Below are positions 1-9,604 of a stretch of DNA of 64,000 bases, piece by piece. The position numbers and the translations under genes are program-made. The DNA comes from Clostridium hydrogeniformans DSM 21757 (lineage in GTDB: Bacteria > Bacillota > Clostridia > Clostridiales > Clostridiaceae). The DNA lies in the NCBI RefSeq assembly GCF_000686705.1, contig NZ_KK366005.1, forward strand, positions 1 to 64,000, read 5' to 3'. Position 1 is the first letter of the stretch. The number at the start of each line of letters is the position of its first letter. Below the pieces are notes generated by a model. The model saw only the letters and a program-made list of their open reading frames with translations. It did not search any database and was not told the DNA's origin.

Positions 1-211
1 TACTCCTTTGATTGCTCTAAGATGCCTTAAAGCAATATTATGCGGTATTAATCCTCCTTTCGGAGGGCTATCCCCCACTACAAGGCAGGTTGCCCACGTG
101 TTACTCACCCGTCCGCCGCTAGATTGTCTCCGAAGAGACTCTCTCGCTCGACTTGCATGTGTTAAGCACGCCGCCAGCATTCATCCTGAGCCAGGATCAA
201 ACTCTCAATTT
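1..211 (-). rRNA. 16S rRNA, 5' end (partial)
   Basis: The minus strand reads as the first ~210 nt of a bacterial 16S rRNA: AAATTGAGAGTTTGATCCTG, then the GCTGGCGGCGTGC and GACGGGTGAGTAACACGTGG universal blocks. The molecule runs off the left edge of the window, so only the 5' domain start is present. The pattern is that of a clostridial 16S. The exact mature 5' end is inferred by comparison with E. coli numbering and may be off by a few bases. Confidence 0.97.
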
Positions 212-285
212 AAAAGTTTAATCTTAGCTTTTCGCTAATTATTTACTGTAAAAGAATTGCTGGTTCTTTATCTTAATCTGTTTAA

Positions 286-350
286 TTTTCAAAGACCATG
301 CCGCCCTCAAGCGACTTCTTAATATTATCACTTTGTTTTTTCATTGTCAA
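286..350 (-). promoter_or_regulatory. rRNA operon promoter and boxA-like antitermination site
   Basis: On the minus strand a perfect -35 TTGACA (345-350) and a -10 TAATAT (322-327) are separated by exactly 17 bp. Downstream the leader holds TCTTTGAAAA (286-295), resembling the boxA antitermination element of rRNA leaders. The 16S start follows about 110 nt from the -10. This is the best promoter near the operon, although upstream P1-type promoters could also exist. Confidence 0.85.
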
Positions 351-642
351 CAACTTTTTTTATTTTTATTAAAAGTTATTATTTATATCTTCCTGTATCC
401 TTAACTTATTAGTTCTAAGTTAAAGACACTAAGCTTACTTAATATAAGTTTTTTATTTAAGAATCAACCTAAGTATCTTATATATTTATAATCAAAATAC
501 TTATTTTACTATTATAAATGAACTATGTTTTTTCATATTTTTTATAAAACACTTAATATATTTTCATATATTAAGTGTTCGTATTTTTTATATTACTATT
601 AAAATCCTATTTAAATTCAGATAACATCGCTAAAATATATAC

Positions 643-975
643 TTAGTAAAACATCTTCTGCCCTTTTATACCCTTAGGAAACTTTTTATTTACCCTATCT
701 CTTCTATACATAATTGTAGTATTATATTTGCTTTCTTTATCACTATAATCATTACTACATCTATTTAATATTATATTATTCTCACAGCAGTCCAAATCTT
801 CTTCCTTGCAACCGCCTTTTATTTTATCCATGTATTCATCGAACTTTTTTATTATATCTTCCTTGGATAAATCCTTACACTTTTTTGCTAAAAACGCTCC
901 TGCAGCAATACTAACTCCAGCTCCAACACCTAAAAGCATCATTCCTTTTGAAACTGACTTTCTTTTTCTCATCAT
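643..975 (-). CDS. Small membrane-anchored hypothetical protein
   Basis: A 110-residue protein with a short basic start, a glycine/alanine-rich hydrophobic segment at about residues 11-30 (GMMLLGVGAGVSIAAGAF) and a lysine-rich hydrophilic remainder containing four cysteines (GCKEEDLDCCENN). The layout recalls small YtxH-like single-pass proteins, but the family is not recognised. Two adjacent ATG codons open the frame and a stop lies four codons upstream, so the start is fixed to within a codon. A strong AAGGAGG sits about 40 nt upstream, too far to serve this ATG. It stands alone between the rRNA promoter and the peptidase gene. Confidence 0.55.
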   Translation of the reverse strand: MMRKRKSVSKGMMLLGVGAGVSIAAGAFLAKKCKDLSKEDIIKKFDEYMDKIKGGCKEEDLDCCENNIILNRCSNDYSDKESKYNTTIMYRRDRVNKKFPKGIKGQKMFY

Positions 976-1112
976 AACTCTATACTAACTTAAAATATCT
1001 ACTTTAAGTTTTCCTCCTTACTAAATTTATCTAAGTATTAATAGTCTACCTTAAGGATAAAAAATTATTCTTTAGATAATTAGTATTTCATAGGAATCCT
1101 ATAAAAAAAATT

Positions 1113-1155
1113 GGAAATTATAAAACCTATATAATATATAAGTTTTATAATTTCC
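1113..1155. repeat. Inverted repeat, 14 bp arms
   Basis: GGAAATTATAAAAC at 1113-1126 is repeated inverted (GTTTTATAATTTCC) at 1142-1155 around a 15 nt AT loop. No U-tract follows on either strand, so it is not a clear terminator. It lies in the 620 bp gene-free stretch 976-1596. That stretch also holds a small hairpin at 1169-1186, a hairpin with arms TTATGGCTA at 1278-1344, and GAAGGAAGGT/ACCTTCCTTC at 1428-1450. I see no gene with a ribosome site there. Confidence 0.6.
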
Positions 1156-1277
1156 TCACTAGTAGTTAAAAGCTACTTAAAAGTAGCCTTTCCTTAAGCA
1201 TCTGAATTTATTTAATAGGGGAAATAAACTAAAAATGCTTAAAAATTAGTAAATTAATACGTTAATTGGAGTTCAAA

Positions 1278-1344
1278 TTATGGCTACAGTTTTACAAATA
1301 AGATTATTTTATATTACATAAGATTATCTTATATATAGCCATAA
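1278..1344. repeat. Short element with 9 bp terminal inverted repeats
   Basis: TTATGGCTA (1278-1286) and TAGCCATAA (1336-1344) enclose an AT-rich interior that carries the palindrome AAGATTATCTT and a second AAGATTAT. An A-run follows on the plus strand. It may be a hairpin or a tiny MITE-like element. No second copy was noticed in the window. Confidence 0.4.
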
Positions 1345-1596
1345 AAAAAATTGCATTGCAATTTCTTGTTTACAAACTTATTGTATACCTTTTCCCACTA
1401 ATAATCAATACTTTATTTGAAAATCAGAAGGAAGGTATTAACCTTCCTTCTAAAACACATTGTCTTTTATATAATAACTCTATAATTTTAATCTTTATTT
1501 CCTTAAATACCGACCATAGAAATTATAAACTCCTTAACTAATCTATCTCCAATTCATTTTTAGTAAAATTATAAATAACTTTAAGGTCTAAGTCAT

Positions 1597-2706
1597 CTAT
1601 GATATTTTAATTAACTCTACTACAACTTTAGAAATATTAACTAAATCTTCTATTCTTAAGTGCTCTTCTAAAGTATGAGCTTTTCTTTCTCCAATTCCTA
1701 AATTTACAGCTTTTATTCCATTATTATTTAAAACATTTGTGTCACTTCCACCACCTGTAGCTGCTGTAAATGACTCTATTCCAAGGTTTTCAAAAGCCTT
1801 CTTAGCCTTTTCTACCACATGCTCATTTTCATCCACTACAAAAGGACCATACATTCTTTCTGCTTTAACCTCTGCTACCGCTTCAAACTTCTCTGCTGCA
1901 TCTTTAAAGCAGTTAATCATATGCTCTGTTTGAACATCTAATTTTTTAATATCAGTACTTCTTGCTTCTGCTAATATATTTACTTCTGGACATACTATAT
2001 TAGTAACTGTTCCACCACTTATAGTACCTATATTGGCTGTTGTATCCTCATCTATTCTTAACAGTTTCATATTTGCTATAGCATGAGATGCCACCTGTAT
2101 TGCACTTATTCCTTGCTCTGGGCATACTCCTGCATGAGCAGGTCTACCTGTTATTTTCACAGTTATTTTATCCTGAGCTGGTCCTTTTATAACTATTTGT
2201 CCTGGATTTCCACCACTATCTAAAACAAAAGCATGTTTAGCATTTATTTTAGAGTAATCTAGGTTTTTTGATCCAAATAGTCCCCCCTCTTCAAAGATTG
2301 TAAATGCAATCTCTACAGGTCCATGATCTATGTTATTTTCCTTTATAACCTTAAATGCTTCTAATATAGCTGCTATTCCTGCTTTATCATCACCACCTAA
2401 TATGGTAGTACCATCACTATATATAACATCATCCTTTATTATAGGCTTTATGCCCTTTCCTGGAGTAACTGTATCCATATGGCAGCTAAATAATATCGGC
2501 TCACCTTCTCTAGTTCCTTTAAATCTTGCTATAACATTTCCTGTATCGGAACCTACTATTTCTCCTGCTCCATCTACTGTAACTTCTGCTCCGAGAGCTT
2601 CTAATTCCTTCTTTATGAATTTAGCAAATTCTCCTTCACTTTTAGTCTCGCTGTCTATTTGCACATACTTCATAAATTCTTCAACTACTCTATTTCTATT
2701 TATCAT
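1597..2706 (-). CDS. M20 family metallopeptidase, peptidase T-like
   Basis: Zinc-dependent exopeptidase of the M20/peptidase T type, 369 residues, the usual family size. Metal-site motifs are visible in order: CHMDTV (His76, Asp78), LGGDDKAG (Asp106), the catalytic acid pair IFEEGG (Glu139/140), VLDSGG (Asp163) and a C-terminal KAHTLEEH. The lid/dimerisation domain lies between, with GRPAHAG. A GGAAGGA ribosome site precedes the ATG. It follows the AbgT-type transporter gene on the same strand (215 bp gap with a hairpin). AbgT transporters take up p-aminobenzoyl-glutamate or other peptides that M20 enzymes hydrolyse, so the two may work together. True tripeptidase activity versus aminoacyl-amide hydrolysis cannot be decided here. 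Confidence 0.9.
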   Translation of the reverse strand: MINRNRVVEEFMKYVQIDSETKSEGEFAKFIKKELEALGAEVTVDGAGEIVGSDTGNVIARFKGTREGEPILFSCHMDTVTPGKGIKPIIKDDVIYSDGTTILGGDDKAGIAAILEAFKVIKENNIDHGPVEIAFTIFEEGGLFGSKNLDYSKINAKHAFVLDSGGNPGQIVIKGPAQDKITVKITGRPAHAGVCPEQGISAIQVASHAIANMKLLRIDEDTTANIGTISGGTVTNIVCPEVNILAEARSTDIKKLDVQTEHMINCFKDAAEKFEAVAEVKAERMYGPFVVDENEHVVEKAKKAFENLGIESFTAATGGGSDTNVLNNNGIKAVNLGIGERKAHTLEEHLRIEDLVNISKVVVELIKIS

Positions 2707-2831
2707 AAGTCCTTCCTTTCCTATTTTATTAAAATAATAAAATAAACTTATATTGTTTTAGTACTACTGTACATTACCTTTAATTATACTTTATTTATAT
2801 TTTAAAAAAAGCTAAATTTATATATAAATAA

Positions 2832-2879
2832 TAAGTTTAATAAAGATAGATTATTTATAAATCATCCTTATTAAACTTA
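2832..2879 (-). terminator. Hairpin between abgT-like gene and M20 peptidase gene
   Basis: Arms TAAGTTTAATAA (2832-2843) and TTATTAAACTTA (2868-2879) match perfectly over 12 bp, with a 24 nt AT-rich loop. The sequence beyond it on the minus strand is only moderately T-rich, so termination may be partial and the two genes may still be cotranscribed. Confidence 0.5.
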
Positions 2880-2921
2880 TATTAAAAGCATATTACTTTT
2901 GCTAAATTATATTTTAATAAT

Positions 2922-4469
2922 TTACCTAGGTATCATCATTTCCACTCCTGGTCCAATAGGAAGCCCTAGATAGAACCAAACTATAAGAAGTACTGTCCAT
3001 CCTATTAAGAATGCTACAGTATATGGTAACATAGTTGATATTATAGTTCCCACCCCTGTATCTTTCTCATACTTTTGGAAATATGCTATTACAAAGGCGA
3101 AGTAGGACATAAGTGGAGATATTATATTAGTTGTTGAATCTCCTATTCTATATGCTAACTGAGTAAACTCCGGTGAAAAATCAAATTTCATAAACATAGG
3201 TACAAATATAGGTGCCATTATAGCCCACTTTGCTGAAGCAGAACCCATAAATAAGTTTATAAATGCTGATACAACAATTAATCCAAGAATTATTGATATA
3301 CCTGTCATACCAGTACCGCTTAAAAAGTTAGCTCCATTAACAGCAACTATAGTTCCAAGCTTTGAATATCCAAAATAAGCTACAAATTGAGATGCTACTG
3401 CAACAAGAACTATATATCCACCCATTCCTGATATAGCCTTTGACATAAACTTAGCTACATCACTGTCGCTTTTTATGGTTTTTGCGCCTATACCATAAGC
3501 GATTCCTGGTATTAAGAATGCTATCATTATAACAACAACTATTCCTGACATAAATGGAGACTTTAGAATTTCATGAGTCTTAGGATCTCTTAAAATTCCG
3601 TTATAAGGAACTATTGTAGCGGCAATTAAAACTAAAGTTACAAGAAAAGCTACTCCTGCAAATAAAAGTCCTCTTTTCTCTTCCTTACTTAAAGCTTTTA
3701 ATTCTTCCTTTTCATCTCCCTTATATTCTCCTAATCTAGGCTCAATTATTTTCTCCGTTACTATTGTACCAAGTATAGTTATTAAGATAGTTGATACAGC
3801 TAAGAAATACCAGTTTCCTGTTATACTAACCTGATATCCTGCATCTGCAAACTTTACCGCTTCTTGAGATATGCCTCCAAGAAGTGCATCCGTAGGTCCT
3901 GGAGAAATATTTGCACTAAACCCTCCTGATACCCCTGCAAAGGCTGCAGCCATCCCTGCTATAGGATGTCTACCAAAACTCATAAATATAATTGCTCCTA
4001 ATGGTATTAATACTATATATCCTACATCTGACGCTATATTAGATACAACGCCTGCAAACACTATTACAACTGTAATAGCTCTCTTAGGAGTACTTAACAC
4101 TAATTTTCTTATTAAAGCTGATATAAGTCCTGAACCTTCTGCAAGTCCTACTCCAAGTAAAGCTACTAAAACAGTACCTAGTGGCGCAAAACCTGTAAAA
4201 TTAGTTACAAAACTAGTAAACATATACCTTATACCTTCTGGTGTAAGAAGGCTTATAGCATTTACTGTTAGCATTTTAACTTCATTTGTCTTAGTATCTA
4301 CTCCTTCATAGGTTACACTTACACCCATCTTAGCACATATATGAGATGCAATGACTACTATTACAGATAAAATTAAAAATATGGTAACTGGATGTGGCAG
4401 TTTGTTTCCTACCCTTTCAAGTACGTCTAGAAACCTTTGGGTAAAGGTCCTTTTTTTAGTTTTTCCCAA
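2922..4469 (-). CDS. AbgT family transporter
   Basis: Polytopic inner-membrane protein of 515 residues with about 11-13 hydrophobic segments. It is recognisable as the AbgT (p-aminobenzoyl-glutamate transporter) family from its N-terminal LERVGNKLPHPVTIF, the ISPGPTDALLGGI stretch, FMGSASAKWAIMAPIFVPM and the C-terminal RIGDSTTNIISPLM. Family members are described as H+-driven importers of p-aminobenzoyl-glutamate or as sulfonamide exporters. The start is TTG, six bases after a GGGGGG ribosome site. It lies directly upstream of the M20 peptidase, the classic abgT-abgAB pairing, which favours uptake of an amidated substrate for cleavage. The substrate is inferred, not shown. Confidence 0.9.
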   Translation of the reverse strand: MGKTKKRTFTQRFLDVLERVGNKLPHPVTIFLILSVIVVIASHICAKMGVSVTYEGVDTKTNEVKMLTVNAISLLTPEGIRYMFTSFVTNFTGFAPLGTVLVALLGVGLAEGSGLISALIRKLVLSTPKRAITVVIVFAGVVSNIASDVGYIVLIPLGAIIFMSFGRHPIAGMAAAFAGVSGGFSANISPGPTDALLGGISQEAVKFADAGYQVSITGNWYFLAVSTILITILGTIVTEKIIEPRLGEYKGDEKEELKALSKEEKRGLLFAGVAFLVTLVLIAATIVPYNGILRDPKTHEILKSPFMSGIVVVIMIAFLIPGIAYGIGAKTIKSDSDVAKFMSKAISGMGGYIVLVAVASQFVAYFGYSKLGTIVAVNGANFLSGTGMTGISIILGLIVVSAFINLFMGSASAKWAIMAPIFVPMFMKFDFSPEFTQLAYRIGDSTTNIISPLMSYFAFVIAYFQKYEKDTGVGTIISTMLPYTVAFLIGWTVLLIVWFYLGLPIGPGVEMMIPR

Positions 4470-4855
4470 TGAAATCCCCCCTGTTGTAATTTTAAAAAAA
4501 TTAAATTTATATTTAAAAATCCATTCAAAGACAAATTATACATCATTATTACACCTTTTTCAAATTGTATATGTTTACATTAAGTTTTTTAAGGCTTTTT
4601 TCTGGTAACAATATATTAAAATTAAACTTATTATATTAACATCTTGAATAATTTACTTATGTTTTATTCACTTTTCTGAAATAACTGATATATTCATAAA
4701 AAATATTTTTTCTTTTAAATACTAAAATATGTTATAGTGTTGTTTAAATAGTATAATAAAGATATAATCCTAGCATAATTACCACTATATCTAATGAACA
4801 AAATAACATCTTTAGTATTTATGAATATACTATACATATAAAATAAGTTTAGGAG

Positions 4856-6304
4856 GTGAGTATAATAAGTTTTATACTAAATAACTTAATTTATATTATT
4901 TTTATAATCAATATAGTTATTTCAGTAACTATAATTGTTCTTGAACGTAAGCAACCTGAAAAAACTATAGCGTGGCTTCTAGTATTTATTCTACTACCCC
5001 CTATTGGCCTTATATTATATATTTTTCTTGGACGTAACTGGAAATTAAATAAATTAAACACAGGTATTCCTAAAGAACTTGAAGATCTTATAAGCCCTGT
5101 TATAGAAAAAGTTAAAGATAAGTCTTATAGAAATCTTATGGAGCTTGTGGCAAATAACAGCCAGTCCCCTATATTTATGAACAATGAAATTACAGTGTTC
5201 AATAATGGTGAGGAAAAATTTACTGCTTTAAAAGAAGAATTACTTAAAGCTAAACATCATATTCATTTAGAATACTATATAGTAAAAAGTGATACCATAG
5301 GTAATGAAATTAAAGATATCCTTGTGAAGAAGGCAAAAGAAGGGGTTAAAATAAGATTTGTAATGGATAGAGTGGGATCTATTAAGATAAAAAAGAGTTA
5401 TCTTAAAGAATTGAAGCAAAGTGGAGCTGAAGTTATACAATACTCTTACTTTCTTGCCCCAATTCTCAGAAGAATTAATACTCAGATAAACTATAGAAAT
5501 CATAGAAAAATAGTAATTATAGATGGTAAAGTAGGTTTTTTAGGTGGTATTAATATAGGAGATGAATATCTTGGCAATGGTCCTCTTGGATTTTGGCGTG
5601 ATACTCACCTTATGATTAAAGGAGATTTTGCTCTAGGACTACAATCCGTATTTCTAGATGACTTTCTTACCATAGAAAAGGCAAATAATCAGTATACCTT
5701 TTATGATAAAGAATTTAGTGCATACTTTCCAACCAACAATGAAAGTAATGGTTCTACAGTAATGCAGCTAGTAAAAAGTGGTCCTGACTCAACCTATCCA
5801 GCTATAATGCAGTCTGTAATCTCTATGATATACATGGCCACAGACCACATATATATAACAACCCCATATTTTGTTCCATCTGAAAGCGTAATGGAGGCTT
5901 TAAAAACCGCTATACTATCAGGAATAAATGTAAAAATACTAGTTCCTGCAACCCCTGACCACTTAACAGTATACCTTGCTTCTAGAACCTACCTTTCAGA
6001 AATTATAAAATGCGGTGGAGAAATTTATTTATATAGAAAAGATGCCTTTGTTCACGGAAAAATATTATCTATAGATGGAAGGCTATCCAATGTAGGCAGT
6101 GCTAATATGGATAGAAGAAGTTACGAACTTAACTATGAACTTAATGCTATAATTTACAATGAGAATATTACTGAAAAGCTTGAATCTCAGTTCTTTGAAG
6201 ATTTAAAATGTAGTACTAAGATGTGTATGGACGACTTTGAATCTTCTACAAAAATAGAAAAACTATTAGAGGGTATTGCTAGGGTTTTCTCCTCACTATT
6301 ATAA
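4856..6304 (+). CDS. cls: Cardiolipin synthase
   Basis: Phospholipase D superfamily enzyme that joins two phosphatidylglycerols into cardiolipin at the membrane. It has two N-terminal transmembrane helices (about residues 4-25 and 33-52, including the WLLVFILLPPIG block), then two PLD domains, each with an HKD motif: NHRKIVIIDG (about 219) and VHGKILSIDG (about 397). Its 482 residues fit the family. The start is odd. The only standard initiation codon in frame is GTG at 4856, but its first base is the last base of the AGGAGG ribosome site (4851-4856), and a TAG stop sits at 4850-4852. Initiation at ATA 4862 or 4865 would be spaced normally (see findings). A bidirectional terminator follows. 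Confidence 0.93.
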   Translation: MSIISFILNNLIYIIFIINIVISVTIIVLERKQPEKTIAWLLVFILLPPIGLILYIFLGRNWKLNKLNTGIPKELEDLISPVIEKVKDKSYRNLMELVANNSQSPIFMNNEITVFNNGEEKFTALKEELLKAKHHIHLEYYIVKSDTIGNEIKDILVKKAKEGVKIRFVMDRVGSIKIKKSYLKELKQSGAEVIQYSYFLAPILRRINTQINYRNHRKIVIIDGKVGFLGGINIGDEYLGNGPLGFWRDTHLMIKGDFALGLQSVFLDDFLTIEKANNQYTFYDKEFSAYFPTNNESNGSTVMQLVKSGPDSTYPAIMQSVISMIYMATDHIYITTPYFVPSESVMEALKTAILSGINVKILVPATPDHLTVYLASRTYLSEIIKCGGEIYLYRKDAFVHGKILSIDGRLSNVGSANMDRRSYELNYELNAIIYNENITEKLESQFFEDLKCSTKMCMDDFESSTKIEKLLEGIARVFSSLL

Positions 6305-6384
6305 AAATACTTTTTAAATACTTAATATATAAATCCTATTCAATAGTCTCTCTAGGATTAAAATTTATACTTCTATATAAAATC

Positions 6385-6434
6385 AAACATAAAACCACTA
6401 TGAGTCTATTTAATCTCATAGTGGTTTTATGTTT
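6385..6434. terminator. Bidirectional terminator between cls and EAL gene
   Basis: A 20 bp perfect inverted repeat (AAACATAAAACCACTATGAG at 6385-6404 and its complement at 6415-6434) with a 10 nt loop lies between two convergent genes. Its A/T-rich outer arms supply U-tracts in both directions. Confidence 0.9.
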
Positions 6435-6453
6435 AATAATTATTGTTAATTGT

Positions 6454-8802
6454 TCAATAAAAACTCTTGTTATCCTTTAGAAGATTTTCAAAACCTTCTC
6501 TTTTTAGGGGTTTACTAAATAAAAATCCCTGAATCTTATTACAATTTTGGCTCTTTATAAATTCAAATTGCTCTGCAGTTTCTACCCCTTCTGCTACTAT
6601 TCCAAGTTTTAAATTCTTACCTATGGAAACTATTGAACTAATTATCGACTTAGAACTCTCATTTTCTATATCCATTACAAAGGACTTATCTATTTTTAAA
6701 TTATCTATTGGAAATCTCTTCAAATAATTTAAAGATGAATATCCAACTCCAAAATCATCAATAGATATTCTAATTCCTAAGTTCTTAAGCTCTAGAAGTT
6801 TATTAATCTTATCTTCTACATTGCCCATAGCTACTGTTTCTGTTATTTCTAACTCTAAATATTTAGGATTCAATCCAGTCTCTATTAAAACATCTCTTAC
6901 CTTCCTAACAAAACTAGGATCTTCAAATTGTTTTGCACATACATTTACACTAATAGATATTGGTTTATATCCTTTATCCTGCCATTTTTTATTCTGTATA
7001 CAGGCTTCCTTCATAACCCAATCCCCAATAGGTATTATAAGTCCATTTTCCTCTGCCCTAGGTATAAATCTCCCTGGAGATATTCTTCCAAGCTTTGGAC
7101 TATTCCACCTTATAAGTGCTTCCACCGCTTCTATTTCTCCACTATTCACTGACACAAAAGGCTGATAATAAATTTCGAACTCATTATTCTCTAATGCCAT
7201 GTGTAGCATAGAATCCATGGTTGCTTGCTCTTTTAAGATTTTGTTGGTTTCAACATCATAAAACTTATAATTATTTTTCCCTCCATTTTTAGCCTTGGAA
7301 AGAGCTACTCTAGAATTTTGTAATAAGTCAGTTTCATCCTCGGAATCAGTAGGATATATGCTTATACCTATACTACAACTAATATAAATATCATTGTCTC
7401 CTACAATTATAGGTTCTTTAAAAAGATCTAATATACCTCTAGCCATATTAGATACTTGAAGCTCTGACTCAATACTTGGAATAAGAACCCAAAAATCATC
7501 TCCTATTATTCTTCCTAAAATTACATCCTTACCCATAAGGTCTTTTATTTTAACGGATATTTCCCTAAGAACCATATCTGCTACAGTTAGTCCATAGATA
7601 TCTATTAAGTTCTTAAAATTATCCACATCAATACTCATAACAGAAAATTCTTCTCCACTGCCTTTACTTATCTCTATTTCATATTTTAAAACTTCTTCAA
7701 AGGATGTTTTATTTAAAAGTCCTGTTAATGGATCTAAATAAGTCATATTGCTAACAGTCTTCATCATTTTATTAAAAGATTTAGCTGCCTCTCCTATTTC
7801 ATCCTTATAGCTCTCATCAGCTGTAACTGTCAGATCTCCATCAGCACCTCTTTTAAATACCTCTGTCAGGTTTAATATAGGTCTTGATATAGTATTAGAT
7901 AAAATGGCACTTAATATGATTCCAAGAATAATGCCAATTCCTCCTATTATACTAAGCTTTTTTACTAGCTCCCAAAGAGGCTCTGTCATAGTTTTACTAT
8001 TTAAAACTGTTACTAACTTCCATCCATCAGTATTAGGTATTGATCCGTAATATAATTTATAATTCTCACCTTTTACTTTATATTCTATATTACCACTTTG
8101 ATTCATTAGGATATTATTTAGTTCATCTTCTCCATAGTATTCGCTCTTCTTGTACACCTCTGTATTTTCGCTACTATTTTTATATGGATGAACTATTGTT
8201 TTTCCATCTTTATCTATTATAATTATATCCTTTTCTAATCCATCATTATTTAAATAATTAGAATAAATTTTCTCTGCATCTATACATAATCCGAAAACAC
8301 CTAAATTTTTACCATCCTTATTTATAGGTACTGCCACAACTACTAGTTCTTTTTTATTAGTTTTTCCGATTACTGGCTCTGATATTGTTATAGATCCACT
8401 TAAAGCTTTCTTAAAATATTCTCTATCACTTATATTTAGGTATGTATCGTTAGCTCGTATAACAGCTCCATTTTCATTAGCAACAAAGATTTCTCCATAC
8501 TCCTTTGAATTATCTTTGCTTTCATTTATAAAATATTCCTTAATTCTATTAGAATCCATAGAAATTATAGTTTCATTCTTAGAATATATTTTGGCCTCCC
8601 CTACCCGTTCATTAATCCATTCTCCTATATTTCTAGCCATTATAGAAGTATCGGCAGCAGCATTTTTTTCTATATTCTTTTTTAAGATATCCATTGAAAA
8701 AAATCCTGAGCTAATGACAAAGCTAAAGGTTAACATAATACATAGGAGACATATTATAAAAGATATCTTTGCATTTATACTTATAAAACCCTTCTGCTTC
8801 AC
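6454..8802 (-). CDS. Membrane c-di-GMP phosphodiesterase (Cache-HAMP-degenerate GGDEF-EAL)
   Basis: A 782-residue sensor. Transmembrane helix 1 is at about 10-32, an extracellular double-Cache-like domain spans about 38-275, helix 2 is about 283-305, HAMP about 306-355, GGDEF about 357-515 and EAL about 530-775. The GGDEF active loop reads IGDDF instead of GGDEF, so diguanylate cyclase activity is doubtful. The EAL domain keeps EALIRW, LELEITE, DDFGVGYSS, LKIDKSFV and EGVET, so c-di-GMP hydrolysis is expected. The degenerate half may bind GTP or act as a regulator. Start is GTG, eight bases after AGGAGG. It stands alone, convergent with cls. The Cache ligand is unknown. Confidence 0.93.
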   Translation of the reverse strand: MKQKGFISINAKISFIICLLCIMLTFSFVISSGFFSMDILKKNIEKNAAADTSIMARNIGEWINERVGEAKIYSKNETIISMDSNRIKEYFINESKDNSKEYGEIFVANENGAVIRANDTYLNISDREYFKKALSGSITISEPVIGKTNKKELVVVAVPINKDGKNLGVFGLCIDAEKIYSNYLNNDGLEKDIIIIDKDGKTIVHPYKNSSENTEVYKKSEYYGEDELNNILMNQSGNIEYKVKGENYKLYYGSIPNTDGWKLVTVLNSKTMTEPLWELVKKLSIIGGIGIILGIILSAILSNTISRPILNLTEVFKRGADGDLTVTADESYKDEIGEAAKSFNKMMKTVSNMTYLDPLTGLLNKTSFEEVLKYEIEISKGSGEEFSVMSIDVDNFKNLIDIYGLTVADMVLREISVKIKDLMGKDVILGRIIGDDFWVLIPSIESELQVSNMARGILDLFKEPIIVGDNDIYISCSIGISIYPTDSEDETDLLQNSRVALSKAKNGGKNNYKFYDVETNKILKEQATMDSMLHMALENNEFEIYYQPFVSVNSGEIEAVEALIRWNSPKLGRISPGRFIPRAEENGLIIPIGDWVMKEACIQNKKWQDKGYKPISISVNVCAKQFEDPSFVRKVRDVLIETGLNPKYLELEITETVAMGNVEDKINKLLELKNLGIRISIDDFGVGYSSLNYLKRFPIDNLKIDKSFVMDIENESSKSIISSIVSIGKNLKLGIVAEGVETAEQFEFIKSQNCNKIQGFLFSKPLKREGFENLLKDNKSFY

Positions 8803-8924
8803 TAACTTTTCCTCCTAAATAATTTAACCGTCTATAAACCTACTTACCTTATATTCTATTAATTTTTTCCAAAATAATCTACATATTTCTAGAAATTTAT
8901 ATATTTTTTATATTGATTTAACCA

Positions 8925-9389
8925 TTATAACTTACCTTTTACAGTTTTACTCTTATTATATCTAACCCTTATTACCAGGGTAATAAATAAAGCAAAAATT
9001 AATGCTCCTGTAGTATCTATTAATACATCTTGAAAACATCCTGTTCTTCCCGGTATAAAGGTCTGATGAAATTCATCAGTAGATGCATATAAAAAACTAA
9101 AAATCACACCATACCACTGGGCATTCTTTAGTGAATATCCTCTTAAGACCCTATAGGTTAAAAAGCATAGGATGAAGTATTCTGTCATATGAGCTGATTT
9201 TCTAACTACAAAACTTGTCATACTTCCTAAGGTGCTATTTAAATCAATACCTATGTAAGAAAAAATATCTATAACTAATTGGCTCTTTTCACTGGACTCC
9301 TCTCCTGGTTGACTTGAATACATAAATATAACAATAAGCCATACTACAAGCAGTGCTAAATTTAATATTCTCTTACTTTTTTTACTCAA
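8925..9389 (-). CDS. VanZ family membrane protein
   Basis: A 154-residue protein with four hydrophobic segments and the VanZ signature elements: IFMYSSQPG near the start, RKSAHMTEYFILCFL in the middle, and TDEFHQTFIPGRTG followed by DVLIDTTGA. VanZ proteins are linked to low-level teicoplanin resistance and envelope physiology; the biochemical role is unknown. I choose the TTG at 9389 because GGAGG lies 8 nt upstream and the protein then begins MSKKSKR just before the first helix. A longer reading frame to 9455 has no ribosome site at its start. Confidence 0.85.
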   Translation of the reverse strand: MSKKSKRILNLALLVVWLIVIFMYSSQPGEESSEKSQLVIDIFSYIGIDLNSTLGSMTSFVVRKSAHMTEYFILCFLTYRVLRGYSLKNAQWYGVIFSFLYASTDEFHQTFIPGRTGCFQDVLIDTTGALIFALFITLVIRVRYNKSKTVKGKL

Positions 9390-9604
9390 ATAATCCCCTC
9401 CTAGAATAAAATCATATACATATAATACTATTTTAATATGATTATTAAAATACACTTTTTATTTTATACTAAATTTCTCTAAAAGTAATTGAACTTACAA
9501 AAATGTAAGCTATACATGATATTTGTAACCTTAAGTTATGGTTGTCCAACTGATTTAATAATAAAATATATTTATAGTAATAATTCAGTCTAGGAGGTAA
9601 TGTT

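Noticed and set aside
1356-1541. 61-residue plus-strand reading frame
   Set aside because: No ribosome site, composition of random AT-rich DNA, and it crosses an inverted repeat.
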